From Mucilaginibacter limnophilus (GTDB lineage: Bacteria; Bacteroidota; Bacteroidia; Sphingobacteriales; Sphingobacteriaceae): a DNA stretch of 64,000 bases. The stretch spans positions 25,498 through 89,497 of the forward strand of contig NZ_SACK01000013.1 of NCBI RefSeq assembly GCF_004005815.1. Reading direction: 5' to 3'. A program made the translations under genes and the position numbers. The notes beneath the pieces were generated by a model, which worked only from the letters and a program-made list of their open reading frames with translations, was not told the origin of the DNA and searched no databases. This document shows, one piece after another, positions 25,139 to 34,796 of this stretch (the first letter of the stretch is position 1; each line of letters begins with the position of its first letter).

Positions 25139-27916
25139 TTACAGGCCTAGCTTAACACGATTATATCCTATTTTTCCATCCATGTTGGCGCCGTTTACTA
25201 TTACGGTGCATGCCGGGCCTTTGGGTGGCAGCATAAAGGTTAGTTTAGCTTTGCCCTCTTTATCTGTTATTAAATTAGGCGCCCAAAATATGGTTGCTGG
25301 CAAATTATTAAGGGCTTTATTACCGGAAGTATACTTAGGCTGATAGAAATTTTTAGGCCAGCTTACAGGGAACGGACGGTATAAAACACGTCCTTTTGCA
25401 CGTTTCATAAAAGCCCCATCGCCAGACCACGTAGTTATTTCGATGTAAGTAACCCTGTGCAGTTCCTTTTTCTTGTCTTTGTCATCAGGTAAAACAATCA
25501 TCATCATGGTAGTTTTTACCTCGATGCCTCTGACATCCTCGGCAGTAAGTTGAGATAAATATGACCGCACATAATTATAGTGCTCATTAGGGGTAGGGCT
25601 ATCTGATGGGTTGTAGAATGTCTCAATCTCAAATCCGTCAATAAAAAAATAAGCCAGACCGTCATTCACCATATACTCTAATGCTTTTTTTCTGAACAAA
25701 CGTGAGCTAAAGCCACTTACCCGCTTACTTAAAAGTTGTTCTATTGAGGTTTTTTTTGCGGTATTCATCTCTTTCTCGTCCAAAACTAAATCTGGCACGG
25801 CGCCGTAACCGGCATAAAACTTTGAGCCTTTAATCACCTTTCGACCCTTAATTATAACCTCTTGTAAGTAACGGCCGCCGCCGGCATACAATCCGTCAAG
25901 CTCTTTTTTACGGGTTATATTTTGTTTGTTATAATTTAGTAACGTAGTATCCGTGTTTACATACCAGGGGGCAATACGGGGCGCCAAACTAATGCTTGTC
26001 TTAGACGGGATAAATTCATCAATATAAACCATAGACTCGAACATATTGCCTTTTTTGCCAACTGCCTGCACAATAAACGCTGGAGAATCAATGCGCGGCA
26101 AATCAGTGAAGCTAAAGCGGCCATTACTGTCAGTAACCGTATCGCGAAACACTACCGGTTGTTTGGTGGATAGGAGAGTTACTTTAATATTAGCTTGGGG
26201 CCTATTTCCGCTTACTACTTTACCAGTTACACGGTTTGCGTATCCGGGTAAAAATTCGGGCTTGTATGCTTTGTCAAAAACGTCCTTCCAGATATAGGCA
26301 GTCCAGCCCTGGGTTAACAATAGCATATCCAGGTGCTGCGCAGTGTTAGCCTGGGCGAAATAATAGCCAGGCTCTTCAATTTCGCCTTTCAGGTTACTTG
26401 TTAGTAGCATGTAGGTGGCAATATCGGGCATGTTAACGCTATCAGCTTTTACCTGGTTATTATCCGTAACAGCTATAGAAAAGGCGCCTTGAACAGGTTG
26501 ACCATCTGTAGTGGTAACATGTAAATCCATACTTACACTATCAGTAGCCTGCCGGCCGGCCTTTATGTTAATATTTAGATGGTTGTTGCCTTCAATATAA
26601 ATAACACGTTCGGCAAGGGGTGTTTTCTGCATGCTAAGCAGCGTAAAGCGTATGATGCCACTTGCCAATAGTTGCTTATCAATCATAACATTAATACTAT
26701 TGGTGCCTTGCTTAAAATTTATAACAGCAGCGTAGCATACACGGCCTTCTCCCTGGGCCACCAGTAAGTAGTTGCCTGTTTCGGCAATATTGGCACTACG
26801 CTGTATAACGACCATTACACTGGGGCGTTCGGGGTGGTTCATAACACACATTACCACGCCTGACGGCTTTACTTGGGGCAGTGGATAGCTTTTTACAGTG
26901 CCGCCAGGCAGCACTATTCTGGCAGTGTAGGCCTCACTCGGCAATGGGGTAATTTCAAATACCCCCATTCCTTTGTGTAAGGTTTTAATTGGTGCAACAA
27001 TGTTGTTTTTACTATCTATCACCTCACCTGTAACATTAACGCCCCTGCCATTTTCGGCAATAGCCTTAATTCCTACCCTTGATGTTAAATTATTTACCAT
27101 ATAACCACCTTCGGGCATAAACTGCACATCGGTGTGCCCGGGGCTGTTAATAGGCACCGGTAACTGCATAGTTTTATATTCGCCCGTTTGGGTTTGGTAT
27201 TTTGCCACAAACATCAATCGACTTGTATTTGCTTTTGCGGGCAATTCAAAACCGAAATTTACTTTCCCTTCTACGTCTGTTTGTACGTTTTGATTTAGGA
27301 AGGTTCGCTGGCCATCTGTTAACTTAAGCTGCACCTTTTGCAATATTGCCCGGCTGCCATCCTGCCTTAATAATTGCACACGTGTATCAACGGTTTCTTT
27401 ACCGTTTTTTGCTGCGGCAATGGCATCAATTTTTGCTAGCAAGCTACCTTCATCTACTCTGCCAATGTATATCTGCCGGGTAAAAAAGCTCTCGGTGCCG
27501 TTGTTTTGCATCCAGCCGGTATAAGCGCGCAATGTATAATTGCCTTCAGTTATCAAGGCGCTGTCAAGGACCATTTGTCCAAAGCTGATGCCATCAAGTA
27601 CAGGCATGGCTATGCGCATTACCACCCTGCCAGTGTCATTAAGCAATTCGGTATGCAGCAGGCCACTTTTGGCCGAATAGGCTAACTGGTTGTTAAGTAG
27701 GTAACCCTTTATCCAAATGGTATCAGTATTTGTATAATAAGGCCTGTCAATATGTAAAAAAACTTTTTCCGCTGGGTTCCGCGTGTTAAAAGTATCAATT
27801 GCGGCAACAATGTCTTTTACATCATTATTAATAGATTGCGCACGTACGGTGTCTGCCAGCATCATTATATAAATAGACAGCAGCGAAATCATTTTAATAC
27901 ACACTTTCATTTTCAA
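25139..27916 (-). CDS. MG2/carboxypeptidase-regulatory/plug-domain exported protein
   Basis: 925 residues. After a signal peptide (residues 1-26, ending TVRAQ) comes a macroglobulin-like MG2 domain (EKVFLHIDRPYYTNTDTIW, residues about 50-150), more Ig-like domains, a carboxypeptidase-regulatory-like domain (VTGKVVSGNRPQANIKV, about 580-650) and a TonB-plug-like region (SIEQLLSKRVSGFSS, FFIDGFEIE). It closes with a C-terminal beta domain (TIFWAPNLITDKEGKAKLTF). There is no barrel. Proteins of this build sit on the outer membrane of Bacteroidota next to TonB-type receptors, with no proven role. Its start region is partly duplicated at 35260. Confidence 0.8.
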   Translation of the reverse strand: MKMKVCIKMISLLSIYIMMLADTVRAQSINNDVKDIVAAIDTFNTRNPAEKVFLHIDRPYYTNTDTIWIKGYLLNNQLAYSAKSGLLHTELLNDTGRVVMRIAMPVLDGISFGQMVLDSALITEGNYTLRAYTGWMQNNGTESFFTRQIYIGRVDEGSLLAKIDAIAAAKNGKETVDTRVQLLRQDGSRAILQKVQLKLTDGQRTFLNQNVQTDVEGKVNFGFELPAKANTSRLMFVAKYQTQTGEYKTMQLPVPINSPGHTDVQFMPEGGYMVNNLTSRVGIKAIAENGRGVNVTGEVIDSKNNIVAPIKTLHKGMGVFEITPLPSEAYTARIVLPGGTVKSYPLPQVKPSGVVMCVMNHPERPSVMVVIQRSANIAETGNYLLVAQGEGRVCYAAVINFKQGTNSINVMIDKQLLASGIIRFTLLSMQKTPLAERVIYIEGNNHLNINIKAGRQATDSVSMDLHVTTTDGQPVQGAFSIAVTDNNQVKADSVNMPDIATYMLLTSNLKGEIEEPGYYFAQANTAQHLDMLLLTQGWTAYIWKDVFDKAYKPEFLPGYANRVTGKVVSGNRPQANIKVTLLSTKQPVVFRDTVTDSNGRFSFTDLPRIDSPAFIVQAVGKKGNMFESMVYIDEFIPSKTSISLAPRIAPWYVNTDTTLLNYNKQNITRKKELDGLYAGGGRYLQEVIIKGRKVIKGSKFYAGYGAVPDLVLDEKEMNTAKKTSIEQLLSKRVSGFSSRLFRKKALEYMVNDGLAYFFIDGFEIETFYNPSDSPTPNEHYNYVRSYLSQLTAEDVRGIEVKTTMMMIVLPDDKDKKKELHRVTYIEITTWSGDGAFMKRAKGRVLYRPFPVSWPKNFYQPKYTSGNKALNNLPATIFWAPNLITDKEGKAKLTFMLPPKGPACTVIVNGANMDGKIGYNRVKLGL

Positions 27917-27948
27917 CTAACAAACTATAAATATTTTATAGAAAGGCA

Positions 27949-28434
27949 CTATTGAAGTTTCCCGTCCTCAATCTGTTTTTTAATATTAGCCAGCGCCATA
28001 AAGTTATCAGGTGATTGAAATTCATGGCTAACAAACTGACCATTTTTTACGTGTATTACACACGGATAAATTTGATTATCGGTAGGCACGTTAATACGGT
28101 CATCCGTATCTACAATTATATTGTTGTGGTCTTTAACGTTGACCCCGGTTTTTCCCTGCAGTATTTTTAACGATTCGACCTTTGTAAGTACAAAATTGAT
28201 GTTTTTGTTATTTGCCATATCTTTCATAAAAAGCTCGCCCTCCTCAATGCAACCATGGCAACCTAAACCGGGTAGTATAAGCACTAATTTTACATTATTT
28301 TGTAAGTGCAATTCTTTTACGTACTCAACCAAATAATCAGCCTCAATGTCTTTAGGCTCTTTTTTGCCACACCCGCATATAATAGTTATAGCTAAGATGG
28401 CTGTGAAGTATACACAGGTAAATTTTGCTTTCAT
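27949..28434 (-). CDS. Thioredoxin-like lipoprotein
   Basis: 161 residues with a lipobox (IIICGCGKKEPK; Cys22 the likely lipid site). The following domain has a thioredoxin-like pattern: a beta strand (VKLVLILPGLG), then GCHGCIEE with a CxxC pair placed as in thioredoxin folds, and a late strand-turn (YPCVIHVKNGQFVSHEF). It would act as a thiol-disulfide protein tethered to the outer or inner membrane. It overlaps the preceding propeller lipoprotein gene by four bases (ATGA), so the two are co-translated. A Cys-rich peptide gene just upstream is a plausible redox client. Confidence 0.75.
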   Translation of the reverse strand: MKAKFTCVYFTAILAITIICGCGKKEPKDIEADYLVEYVKELHLQNNVKLVLILPGLGCHGCIEEGELFMKDMANNKNINFVLTKVESLKILQGKTGVNVKDHNNIIVDTDDRINVPTDNQIYPCVIHVKNGQFVSHEFQSPDNFMALANIKKQIEDGKLQ

Positions 28435-29630
28435 ATTTTTTTTAATGTTAAAATTTTCAGTGTTAGATACATTTCATCAATATCGTGGCCAACATGCTCA
28501 ATGTTTAAACCTTCTTTGGTTACAAACACATTTTTAAGGTTCCAGTCGCCGGCCAAACCTATAGGTGTTTCGCCTAAATAGTTAAAATGTTTGTCCATTA
28601 TTATTATGCTCACCGGCTTTTGTTTCCATTTGGTTTTTACCGTAACTACACCACCGTCATCATGTATGCTTTTATATAAAAATCTGTAATAAAGTTTACG
28701 ATACTTATCATATTTAATACTCCCATACTCATCCGTTTCGCCTATGTGTTTTAAAAAAGAATCGGCATCAATATCGCGTTGGTTCGCTTTAAGTGATGTT
28801 ATGGTGCTGGCTTCGTTGCTGCCGCCGTATACCACATCATATTTGTCTGTATTTAAATCGGATATATATAGGTTATGCGAAACAGGGAAGCTATAAACTA
28901 ATTTATGGTTATCGGTATCATAATCTAAATAAACCTCCGTAAAAGGTATATTGTGCCATAGTTTATTACCGCCATACAGTTCAATGGGGTATGTGTGGCT
29001 AAACTTTACCTCATTGGTAGAGTAATTAATACCGGCGGTAAATTTAAAGGTGCGTATGATGTCATCAGGTATCTGCCCTATAAACTCGCCAGTAAAAAGT
29101 AATTCATTTAGGGTTTGTATAAAAGGTATAGCTGTTTGTGTATTGTATTGTGGATACATGTACATCCATGGGTCTTTACGGATGTTCTTGCTACCTATAA
29201 GGGATATTTTTTTAAAGGTTTTGGCACTACTATCCGTGAGCAATAATTCTATTGCCCGTTCATTATAGAGATATATAGAATCAGAGCTTTTAATATGAAA
29301 TGCCGTAATATCAGGCTTGGGTTCAAGGTTATCAAAACTTATTTTTTTTATGAATTTCAAACCAGCGTAATCATAAAAGTATATTGAATTGTTGTAGGTG
29401 TTTAAAATGGTGTAAAACCTGTTGCCAGTGCTGTTGGTATAAACTTGTGTATAGTTTGGCCGTGGCGCGGTCACACTGTCAAGCGGAAATTTTTTCTCGG
29501 AAGTTATCTCAAGTTTATGGGTGGACTTAAGCCGACCTTGTTTTTCATTAACTATGCTAGTTACAGAAGTATTTGTACATGAGAGGGCGAAAGTGGAAAC
29601 GCAATACAAAAAAATCAAATGTCTTTTCAT
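28431..29630 (-). CDS. Propeller-like lipoprotein (DUF4221/6-bladed type)
   Basis: 399 residues with lipoprotein signal (STFALSCTNT). The rest is beta-rich, with repeated blocks such as FYTILNTYNNSIYFYDYAG and YLDYDTDNHKLVYSFPVSH, consistent with a six-bladed propeller of the DUF4221/DUF4934-like lipoproteins. Such genes recur next to NVEALA-type small exported peptides in Bacteroidota, as here. The binding partner is unknown. It is coupled by a four-base overlap to the thioredoxin-like lipoprotein. Confidence 0.65.
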   Translation of the reverse strand: MKRHLIFLYCVSTFALSCTNTSVTSIVNEKQGRLKSTHKLEITSEKKFPLDSVTAPRPNYTQVYTNSTGNRFYTILNTYNNSIYFYDYAGLKFIKKISFDNLEPKPDITAFHIKSSDSIYLYNERAIELLLTDSSAKTFKKISLIGSKNIRKDPWMYMYPQYNTQTAIPFIQTLNELLFTGEFIGQIPDDIIRTFKFTAGINYSTNEVKFSHTYPIELYGGNKLWHNIPFTEVYLDYDTDNHKLVYSFPVSHNLYISDLNTDKYDVVYGGSNEASTITSLKANQRDIDADSFLKHIGETDEYGSIKYDKYRKLYYRFLYKSIHDDGGVVTVKTKWKQKPVSIIIMDKHFNYLGETPIGLAGDWNLKNVFVTKEGLNIEHVGHDIDEMYLTLKILTLKKI

Positions 29631-29758
29631 GGATATAAGTTGTAGGGGATTGTAACAGCCGGCTTAATTGCTTAAACCAGCTGTTAGTAAAGCTGGCCAG
29701 TATATCGCTTTATGCAGTATAAACTACGTTATTACAATATCGATGGCAGCGATACCAA

Positions 29759-30013
29759 TTAGTTAGACAGGGCTGGATCACAATTGCCCGGATCAGCAGC
29801 AGAAGCCCAAAAGCATTTGTACTCAGGAGTACGGCTGCATGTTCCGTAGTTTAAATGTGGGAAGTTGGTGTTATACACGCACTCAGCGTTAGCTTTGTTG
29901 ATGCTTATCATGTCGGCAAAGTTAGTGCTGCTTGCTTTGTCAACATTTTGGGTAGTTACAAATAAGCCAACTGCCATAGCTGTAAGGCCAATAAATCCTA
30001 AAACTTTTTTCAT
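29759..30013 (-). CDS. Small exported Cys-rich NVEALA-like peptide
   Basis: 84 residues from ATG 30013 (MKKVLGFIGLTAMAVGLFV); the longer reading upstream has a GATT tandem repeat and is unlikely. A signal-like helix (residues 1-20) is followed by a polar segment ending INKANAEC, which resembles the NVEALA motif of Bacteroidota leader peptides, and then a 38-residue tail with four cysteines (in AEC, GTCS, YKCFW, GNCD). The tail would be the mature part. It lies between an O-antigen-ligase-like protein and the lipoprotein pair. The family role is unknown; a signal or antimicrobial-like peptide is speculation. Confidence 0.7.
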   Translation of the reverse strand: MKKVLGFIGLTAMAVGLFVTTQNVDKASSTNFADMISINKANAECVYNTNFPHLNYGTCSRTPEYKCFWASAADPGNCDPALSN

Positions 30014-30175
30014 GGATATTATACTTAAATTATTAATTTGATTGATTGATTGATGCATAATGATTTTTTAAGGCACGCTGATATGCTTCGCATGGTTATT
30101 ACTTGGTTCCACCAGGTAATGCATCTTATATTAAGACCCTCTCAATCGATGTTTTTATACCATAGGCTTGCGTTT

Positions 30176-32071
30176 TTAATTAAATGCAGTATTTAAAGGC
30201 TCCTTACCTTCAGCTGCAATTTTTTTCATTTCATCCATCATTTGCGCAATAGCTGCCGAGTATATCTTTACATCTTTAACCAGTAGTAGCCTGGCCGTTT
30301 CACCGGCTTTATCTTTATTACCTGTGTCATTGTAAAGTTTGGCCAATAAATACAGGGGATAAAAGCGGTTAGGTACCATATTGGTTGCCGCTATGTAAGC
30401 TGTTTCGGCTTGTTGATAACGCTTTAGACTTTTAAAAACATCACCTAGCGCCGTTTCCGTAATTTCTGTGTTTGTATAACGTCTGGCTTCAATTAACACG
30501 ATCATGGCTTTTTTATTATCACCAGCGAAAGCCAGCGCTTTTCCGTAGTTCATCATAAAATCGCCGTCCCGCTGCAAATAGGGTCGGGCTAGGTCAAAGC
30601 TTTTAAGGCTCGCCTTATAATTACCATGCTCGTAAAGGTTTAGCGCATTTTGCCAGTTAAATGAAGCGCTGCTGAGGATATTTCCCTGATATATAATCAT
30701 TACAGAACCAGCGAATAAAGCTAGTCCGGCAACATATCGAATTGCAGGAACCTGCTTACCGGGTCCTGTAGCTATTTGGGATGTTGCGAAATTTACCTTT
30801 CTATCGTCCAGGTTGGCTATCAATGCAATCAATGTCACTATAACCATTTTAATGGGCAGTATTTGCGTGGGGTATGCAAACATGCCGAAAACTAAAAAAG
30901 CAATTAAGGCACCTACAGCCAACTGTATTAAAAACACAAACCGGGCATTAAACTTTACCCTGAACAAAGCAATAATAAATAAGGCAAAAAGTGAAACACC
31001 AACTATACCGTTTTCTGCAACAAACTGCAATGACTCATTAAAAGCATAGTAGGTGTTATCAGCCAGTAAAACATATGGTGAATGGTGATGTTTATTAAAA
31101 TAGGCCGCTTGGGCGTCCATGTAATATGTTTTGAAACCATCGGTGCCAACACCAAACGCCAGATTATCTTTTATTATATTACCGGTCACCTTCCAGATAA
31201 GCATCCGCCCGTTTGACGATTCTATACGCGAACTGTAAACAGTGTATAACGCAATAAGCGTAACTGCAGTTATTGTACTAAAAAGAAGCAAACGCAATGG
31301 TAAACCAATACGCATTAGCTTAGTGCCGTATATTTTTAACTGGTAGCGGCAGAATAGAAGGTAACCGGCTGCGGCTATAATTGCCAAAAATGCTGAGCGG
31401 GAGCGCAGTGCCGGTAAAACAATGGCTATAAATATTATACCTATAATGGGCAGTGTCTTAAATAATAGCATTTTGGGATAACAAGCCAGTGGGATGGTTA
31501 CTGCCTGCAACTGGTTTTTAAACACATACATACCCAAAGCAACACAACCAATAATGGCCAAATAACCGGCATACGGCCCTGGGTTGGAAAATCCTGCTAA
31601 AGCTTTTTTACTAGTTAGTAATTCGATGCAGCCATAACCTGCAAGCACTATGCCTGATAGTATGATAGCGGGTAATAATAAAAGAAGTTGATTAATCCTG
31701 GTATTTCTAATTATTACGTACAATGCAATTAGCGAAAACATATCAATAAATACTAATGAAAAGCCGTGCCTGCTTTGCAAATAATACCGATTAAGAAAAC
31801 TATACCCGATAATTGTAAGCAGGGCCAAATCAATGTTTGATATGCGGGTAAGTGGCCTTATTCTATTAAGGACAAGGTTAACAGATGATAATAAAAAAAT
31901 AATAGATAAGCCGTAAATAAATACTATAGATTTTGAGATGATAGGTGCATTAGCAAATGCACCTATATTTATGCAGGGCACAATCGTGAATAGCAGAAAT
32001 AGCACCGCTAACTCACCATTCTGGAGTGTCAAATACAACAACCCTGATGGTTTGGTGAAACTTACTGGCAT
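30176..32071 (-). CDS. O-antigen-ligase-like (Wzy_C) membrane protein with TPR tail
   Basis: 631 residues. About ten to twelve transmembrane helices are followed by a soluble C terminus with TPR-like repeats (about 480-610: ALNLYEHGNYKASLKSFDLA, RRYTNTEITETALGDVFKS in parts). The Wzy_C hallmark lies between helices: a long periplasmic loop with SSNGRMLIWKV, FGVGTDGFKTYY and NESLQFVAENGIVG. Family members are O-antigen ligases (WaaL), polymerases, or protein O-oligosaccharyltransferases (PglL type). With no LPS genes nearby and a small exported peptide next door, glycan transfer to a protein or peptide is a possible role, as an inference only. It is the first gene of the minus-strand block. 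Confidence 0.85.
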   Translation of the reverse strand: MPVSFTKPSGLLYLTLQNGELAVLFLLFTIVPCINIGAFANAPIISKSIVFIYGLSIIFLLSSVNLVLNRIRPLTRISNIDLALLTIIGYSFLNRYYLQSRHGFSLVFIDMFSLIALYVIIRNTRINQLLLLLPAIILSGIVLAGYGCIELLTSKKALAGFSNPGPYAGYLAIIGCVALGMYVFKNQLQAVTIPLACYPKMLLFKTLPIIGIIFIAIVLPALRSRSAFLAIIAAAGYLLFCRYQLKIYGTKLMRIGLPLRLLLFSTITAVTLIALYTVYSSRIESSNGRMLIWKVTGNIIKDNLAFGVGTDGFKTYYMDAQAAYFNKHHHSPYVLLADNTYYAFNESLQFVAENGIVGVSLFALFIIALFRVKFNARFVFLIQLAVGALIAFLVFGMFAYPTQILPIKMVIVTLIALIANLDDRKVNFATSQIATGPGKQVPAIRYVAGLALFAGSVMIIYQGNILSSASFNWQNALNLYEHGNYKASLKSFDLARPYLQRDGDFMMNYGKALAFAGDNKKAMIVLIEARRYTNTEITETALGDVFKSLKRYQQAETAYIAATNMVPNRFYPLYLLAKLYNDTGNKDKAGETARLLLVKDVKIYSAAIAQMMDEMKKIAAEGKEPLNTAFN

Positions 32072-32397
32072 GTTCCTTGTTGGTTAAAATGGTTTTTATT
32101 TCAGGTAGAATTTATATCGGTAGTTGAGCACCTTAATAAGTCACAAACAAAGCAACGATTAAAAAATAAAACAATTTAGCAAGCTTGGCGACATTTAAGA
32201 ATTGCATCGCTCAGCAATTAGAATTCAGGTGGTTTACTTAAGATTTCAGTCTCTTTTCAAATTACAATTTGCACGCTAAGTCCTTCCATAACGCGCCTTA
32301 CATTTATGCACATTTAAATAATTATATATTTGCCGTATATCTATTCATTTATCAATAAAGCATTGACGTTTAGCTGCCTTAAGTTATAAGCAAACGG
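32072..32397. promoter_or_regulatory. Divergent promoter region between ligase-like gene and signal peptidase
   Basis: About 325 bases without a gene. For the plus strand, TATATTTG at 32325-32332 is an exact TAnnTTTG box some 65 bases before the signal peptidase start. For the minus strand, TTGCTTTG near 32160 is a one-mismatch box upstream of the ligase-like gene. Both transcription units of the cluster are therefore probably fired from here, and it is the natural place to look for sites of the LytTR regulator at 33721. Confidence 0.5.
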
Positions 32398-33609
32398 ATG
32401 AAGAGATGCCCGAGCCAAATCATCAACATTATACAATATCTTTATCAAAAACACACTATGTTTTTCATTATCAGATACTGGAAACTTTTTTTAATTACTT
32501 TTTTGGTATTGTATCTAACCGTGTTGGGGCTTTACTGGCTATCAATAGCGATAGTTATATTGGTTGTATCATATGTGATATTGTGTTATTGCTGCGGTTA
32601 CATCGGTTCATTATCCTGTCAACGGGTGGCCAAATGGGCGCTTACTACGCTATATGTATGCATAGTAACTGTTACTGTTAAACTATTTGTGATAGATATT
32701 TATACTGTACCCAGCGCATCTATGGCTGATACGTTGTTACCCGGAGATGTTATCATAGTTAATAAACTAATATACGGGCCTGAAATGCCGGAAAGCTTAT
32801 TAGAAATATCCTGGCTTAATTATTTTTTTCATGATAAACAACCGCAGTCAGCAACCGCGGTTAAAAAAGAAACCGTAACCAGAAAGCAAGGATTATCAAC
32901 TATTAAACAGGGTGATGTTTTTGTTTACAAATTACTTTTTATTACAGCATCATTTGTTGTAAAAAGATGTGTGGCCGTTGCAGGCGATACATTGGCAATA
33001 CGCAATGGCGAACCATATATCAACGGTAATATCTATAAATCTCCGTTAACTGTAAATAATATCTATCGTTTAGAAATTATAAGTGAAACGATGAGTAAAA
33101 AACTTCAGGATTCTTTACAATTTCAAAATAAAGAAATAGTGGCAGATTCGCGGTCAAACGTTATTACGGGCACATTTAACATTCAAGAAATTAAGAAATT
33201 TGCAGATAACCCACTGGTAAAGAATATTACAATAACTGATTCTGTAATGATGACTGACCCATTAATGGCCCATCCGGACAACTTGCATTGGACAGCTACA
33301 AACATGGGGCCTTTTTTGGTGCCAAAAAAAGGAAGTACTATAGTTTTGACTGATAAAAACTGTACCCTTTATGGCAGCATCATCAATGCCTTTGAAGGGT
33401 TTAATGTCAATACCCTACGACGCAGGGGAGCCAAATATACTTTCAAAAAAAACTATTATTTTGTAATGGGAGATAACCGCGTAGCATCAGTTGACTCGAG
33501 GTTTATAGGTTTTATACCAGAAGAAAACGTTATCGGTAAAGCAAATTACATATTGCTTTCAACAGATAAAAAACAGTTTGTACAGCGTTTTTTAAAGTTG
33601 ATTAGATAG
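32398..33609 (+). CDS. Atypical signal peptidase I (S26 family)
   Basis: 403 residues from ATG 32398; ATG 32458 (MFFIIRYWKL) is an equally good start. Two or three N-terminal helices precede the Ser/Lys catalytic core: box B VPSASMADTLLPGD with Ser108, box D VVKRCVAVAGD with Lys189, and box E MGDNRVASVDSRFIGF near the C terminus (numbers from 32398). Between boxes D and E sits a long insertion (about residues 210-340) not found in housekeeping LepB. It is divergent from a cluster of exported proteins and a small leader-type peptide, so it may be a dedicated processing protease. General LepB of the cell would be elsewhere. Confidence 0.9.
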   Translation: MKRCPSQIINIIQYLYQKHTMFFIIRYWKLFLITFLVLYLTVLGLYWLSIAIVILVVSYVILCYCCGYIGSLSCQRVAKWALTTLYVCIVTVTVKLFVIDIYTVPSASMADTLLPGDVIIVNKLIYGPEMPESLLEISWLNYFFHDKQPQSATAVKKETVTRKQGLSTIKQGDVFVYKLLFITASFVVKRCVAVAGDTLAIRNGEPYINGNIYKSPLTVNNIYRLEIISETMSKKLQDSLQFQNKEIVADSRSNVITGTFNIQEIKKFADNPLVKNITITDSVMMTDPLMAHPDNLHWTATNMGPFLVPKKGSTIVLTDKNCTLYGSIINAFEGFNVNTLRRRGAKYTFKKNYYFVMGDNRVASVDSRFIGFIPEENVIGKANYILLSTDKKQFVQRFLKLIR

Positions 33610-33720
33610 TTTTTTTCTTTTAAGAAATAGTTGCTAAATTGATTAAGCCCTTTGTAATCTTAAGTCAATTTTGTTACCTTCGTACTTAAACCTACATGTA
33701 AAACTTTATCAAACCTATCT

Positions 33721-34062
33721 ATGAAACAAAAAATCCAGTTGCGTTCGCAGGACCATATTTATCTTATCGATCCTGACAATATTTATTTTTGCCAATCAGA
33801 TAACTGCTATACCATAATTAATCTAGCGTCAAAAAAACTGCTTGTCTCACAGTCACTCACAAAATTTTCAAAGGAACTTCCTGATACACAGTTTATTCGC
33901 GTAAGTCAATCATACCTTATAAATTCCAACTTTATAAGTTTAATAGAAAAAAAACGGAAGATTATAAAACTGGATAACGAGATTGATATCCCATTTACTA
34001 TCAGCATTAAAACATTGTTAGAATTACTAAGGCTCAAACATAACTATGCAGTTGAACTTTAA
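33721..34062 (+). CDS. Stand-alone LytTR DNA-binding protein
   Basis: 113 residues consisting only of a LytTR domain: IYLIDPDNIYFCQSDNCYT (strand region), VSQSLTKFSKELPDTQFIRV and SQSYLINSNFI carry the typical LytTR pattern, and no receiver domain precedes it. A TACCTTCG near-consensus -7 box sits about 30 bases upstream. It follows the signal peptidase on the same strand after about 110 bases and probably regulates this cluster. Lacking a receiver, it must sense its signal through another partner or act constitutively. Confidence 0.9.
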   Translation: MKQKIQLRSQDHIYLIDPDNIYFCQSDNCYTIINLASKKLLVSQSLTKFSKELPDTQFIRVSQSYLINSNFISLIEKKRKIIKLDNEIDIPFTISIKTLLELLRLKHNYAVEL

Positions 34063-34796
34063 GCCACAAGAGCAACTAACAGCTTTAAATCAGCAATAAA
34101 GGTTTATAAACTGTTGCCCATTTGTCAATTCACCTTGTATTTTTTTACAAAAAGGCGGCGTTCAACTGATCGCCTTCAATTATTGTCGGTTTTTCAGTCT
34201 TTTCCTCCAAACGTCCGGTGGTATCGATGACTTTAAAATTGAACGCAACTTCAATTGAACTAAATCAAATTTGAATGAAGGATTTATAGCATGTTTTTGA
34301 AAAAGATGGGAATGAATATTGGTCATAAGATCACGCTAAGACCAGATATTAGCAATATAATAAGCCTTTATCATTCGTCGGATTTATTTTCAATAGCAGA
34401 CAAATCTGACATTAATAGAATTGAAAAGATGCATGCGAACGCAGATCTTATCGTTACGGCTTGGCATGATGATTGATTGGTCAGCTTGCAAGATCGCTTT
34501 GTTATTTTTTCCTATTGCTGTTATTTGTCTGACCTATCTGTTGATAATGCTTTTAAAAGAAAGTATAGGAAAGGAACTTATCAAACTTATTAAAATGTCT
34601 GCTAGCAAAGAATGTAAACTCATTTTACGATCCACTTTAAGCGCAGTTAACTATTTATCGAAATATTGACACGCAGCAATTGACACTACGTTATCATGCA
34701 AATTCGTGGAAACAAAGCGGGCAATAATCTTGCCCGCCTTAATTGAATCTTTGCCATTTGCGTTTCCCGGACTCCTCAATAGACTAATACAGTATA
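34063..34796. other. Spacer with weak ORFs and coding remnants
   Basis: No convincing gene. A 61-codon plus-strand ORF (34291-34476) ends in HANADLIVTAWHDD, faintly like the end of DUF1643 proteins, and may be a remnant. An 82-codon ORF overlaps it out of frame (34421-34669). On the minus strand near 34240-34155 a short open stretch reads DTTGRLEEKTEKPTIIEGDQ. A small hairpin (GCGGGCAA at 34717 with TTGCCCGC at 34730) may terminate something. The region looks like decayed acquired DNA. Confidence 0.35.

Noticed and set aside
34421..34669. 82-codon plus-strand ORF with one hydrophobic helix
   Set aside because: The helix is the only feature; it overlaps another weak ORF in a region of decayed DNA, so I do not call a gene.
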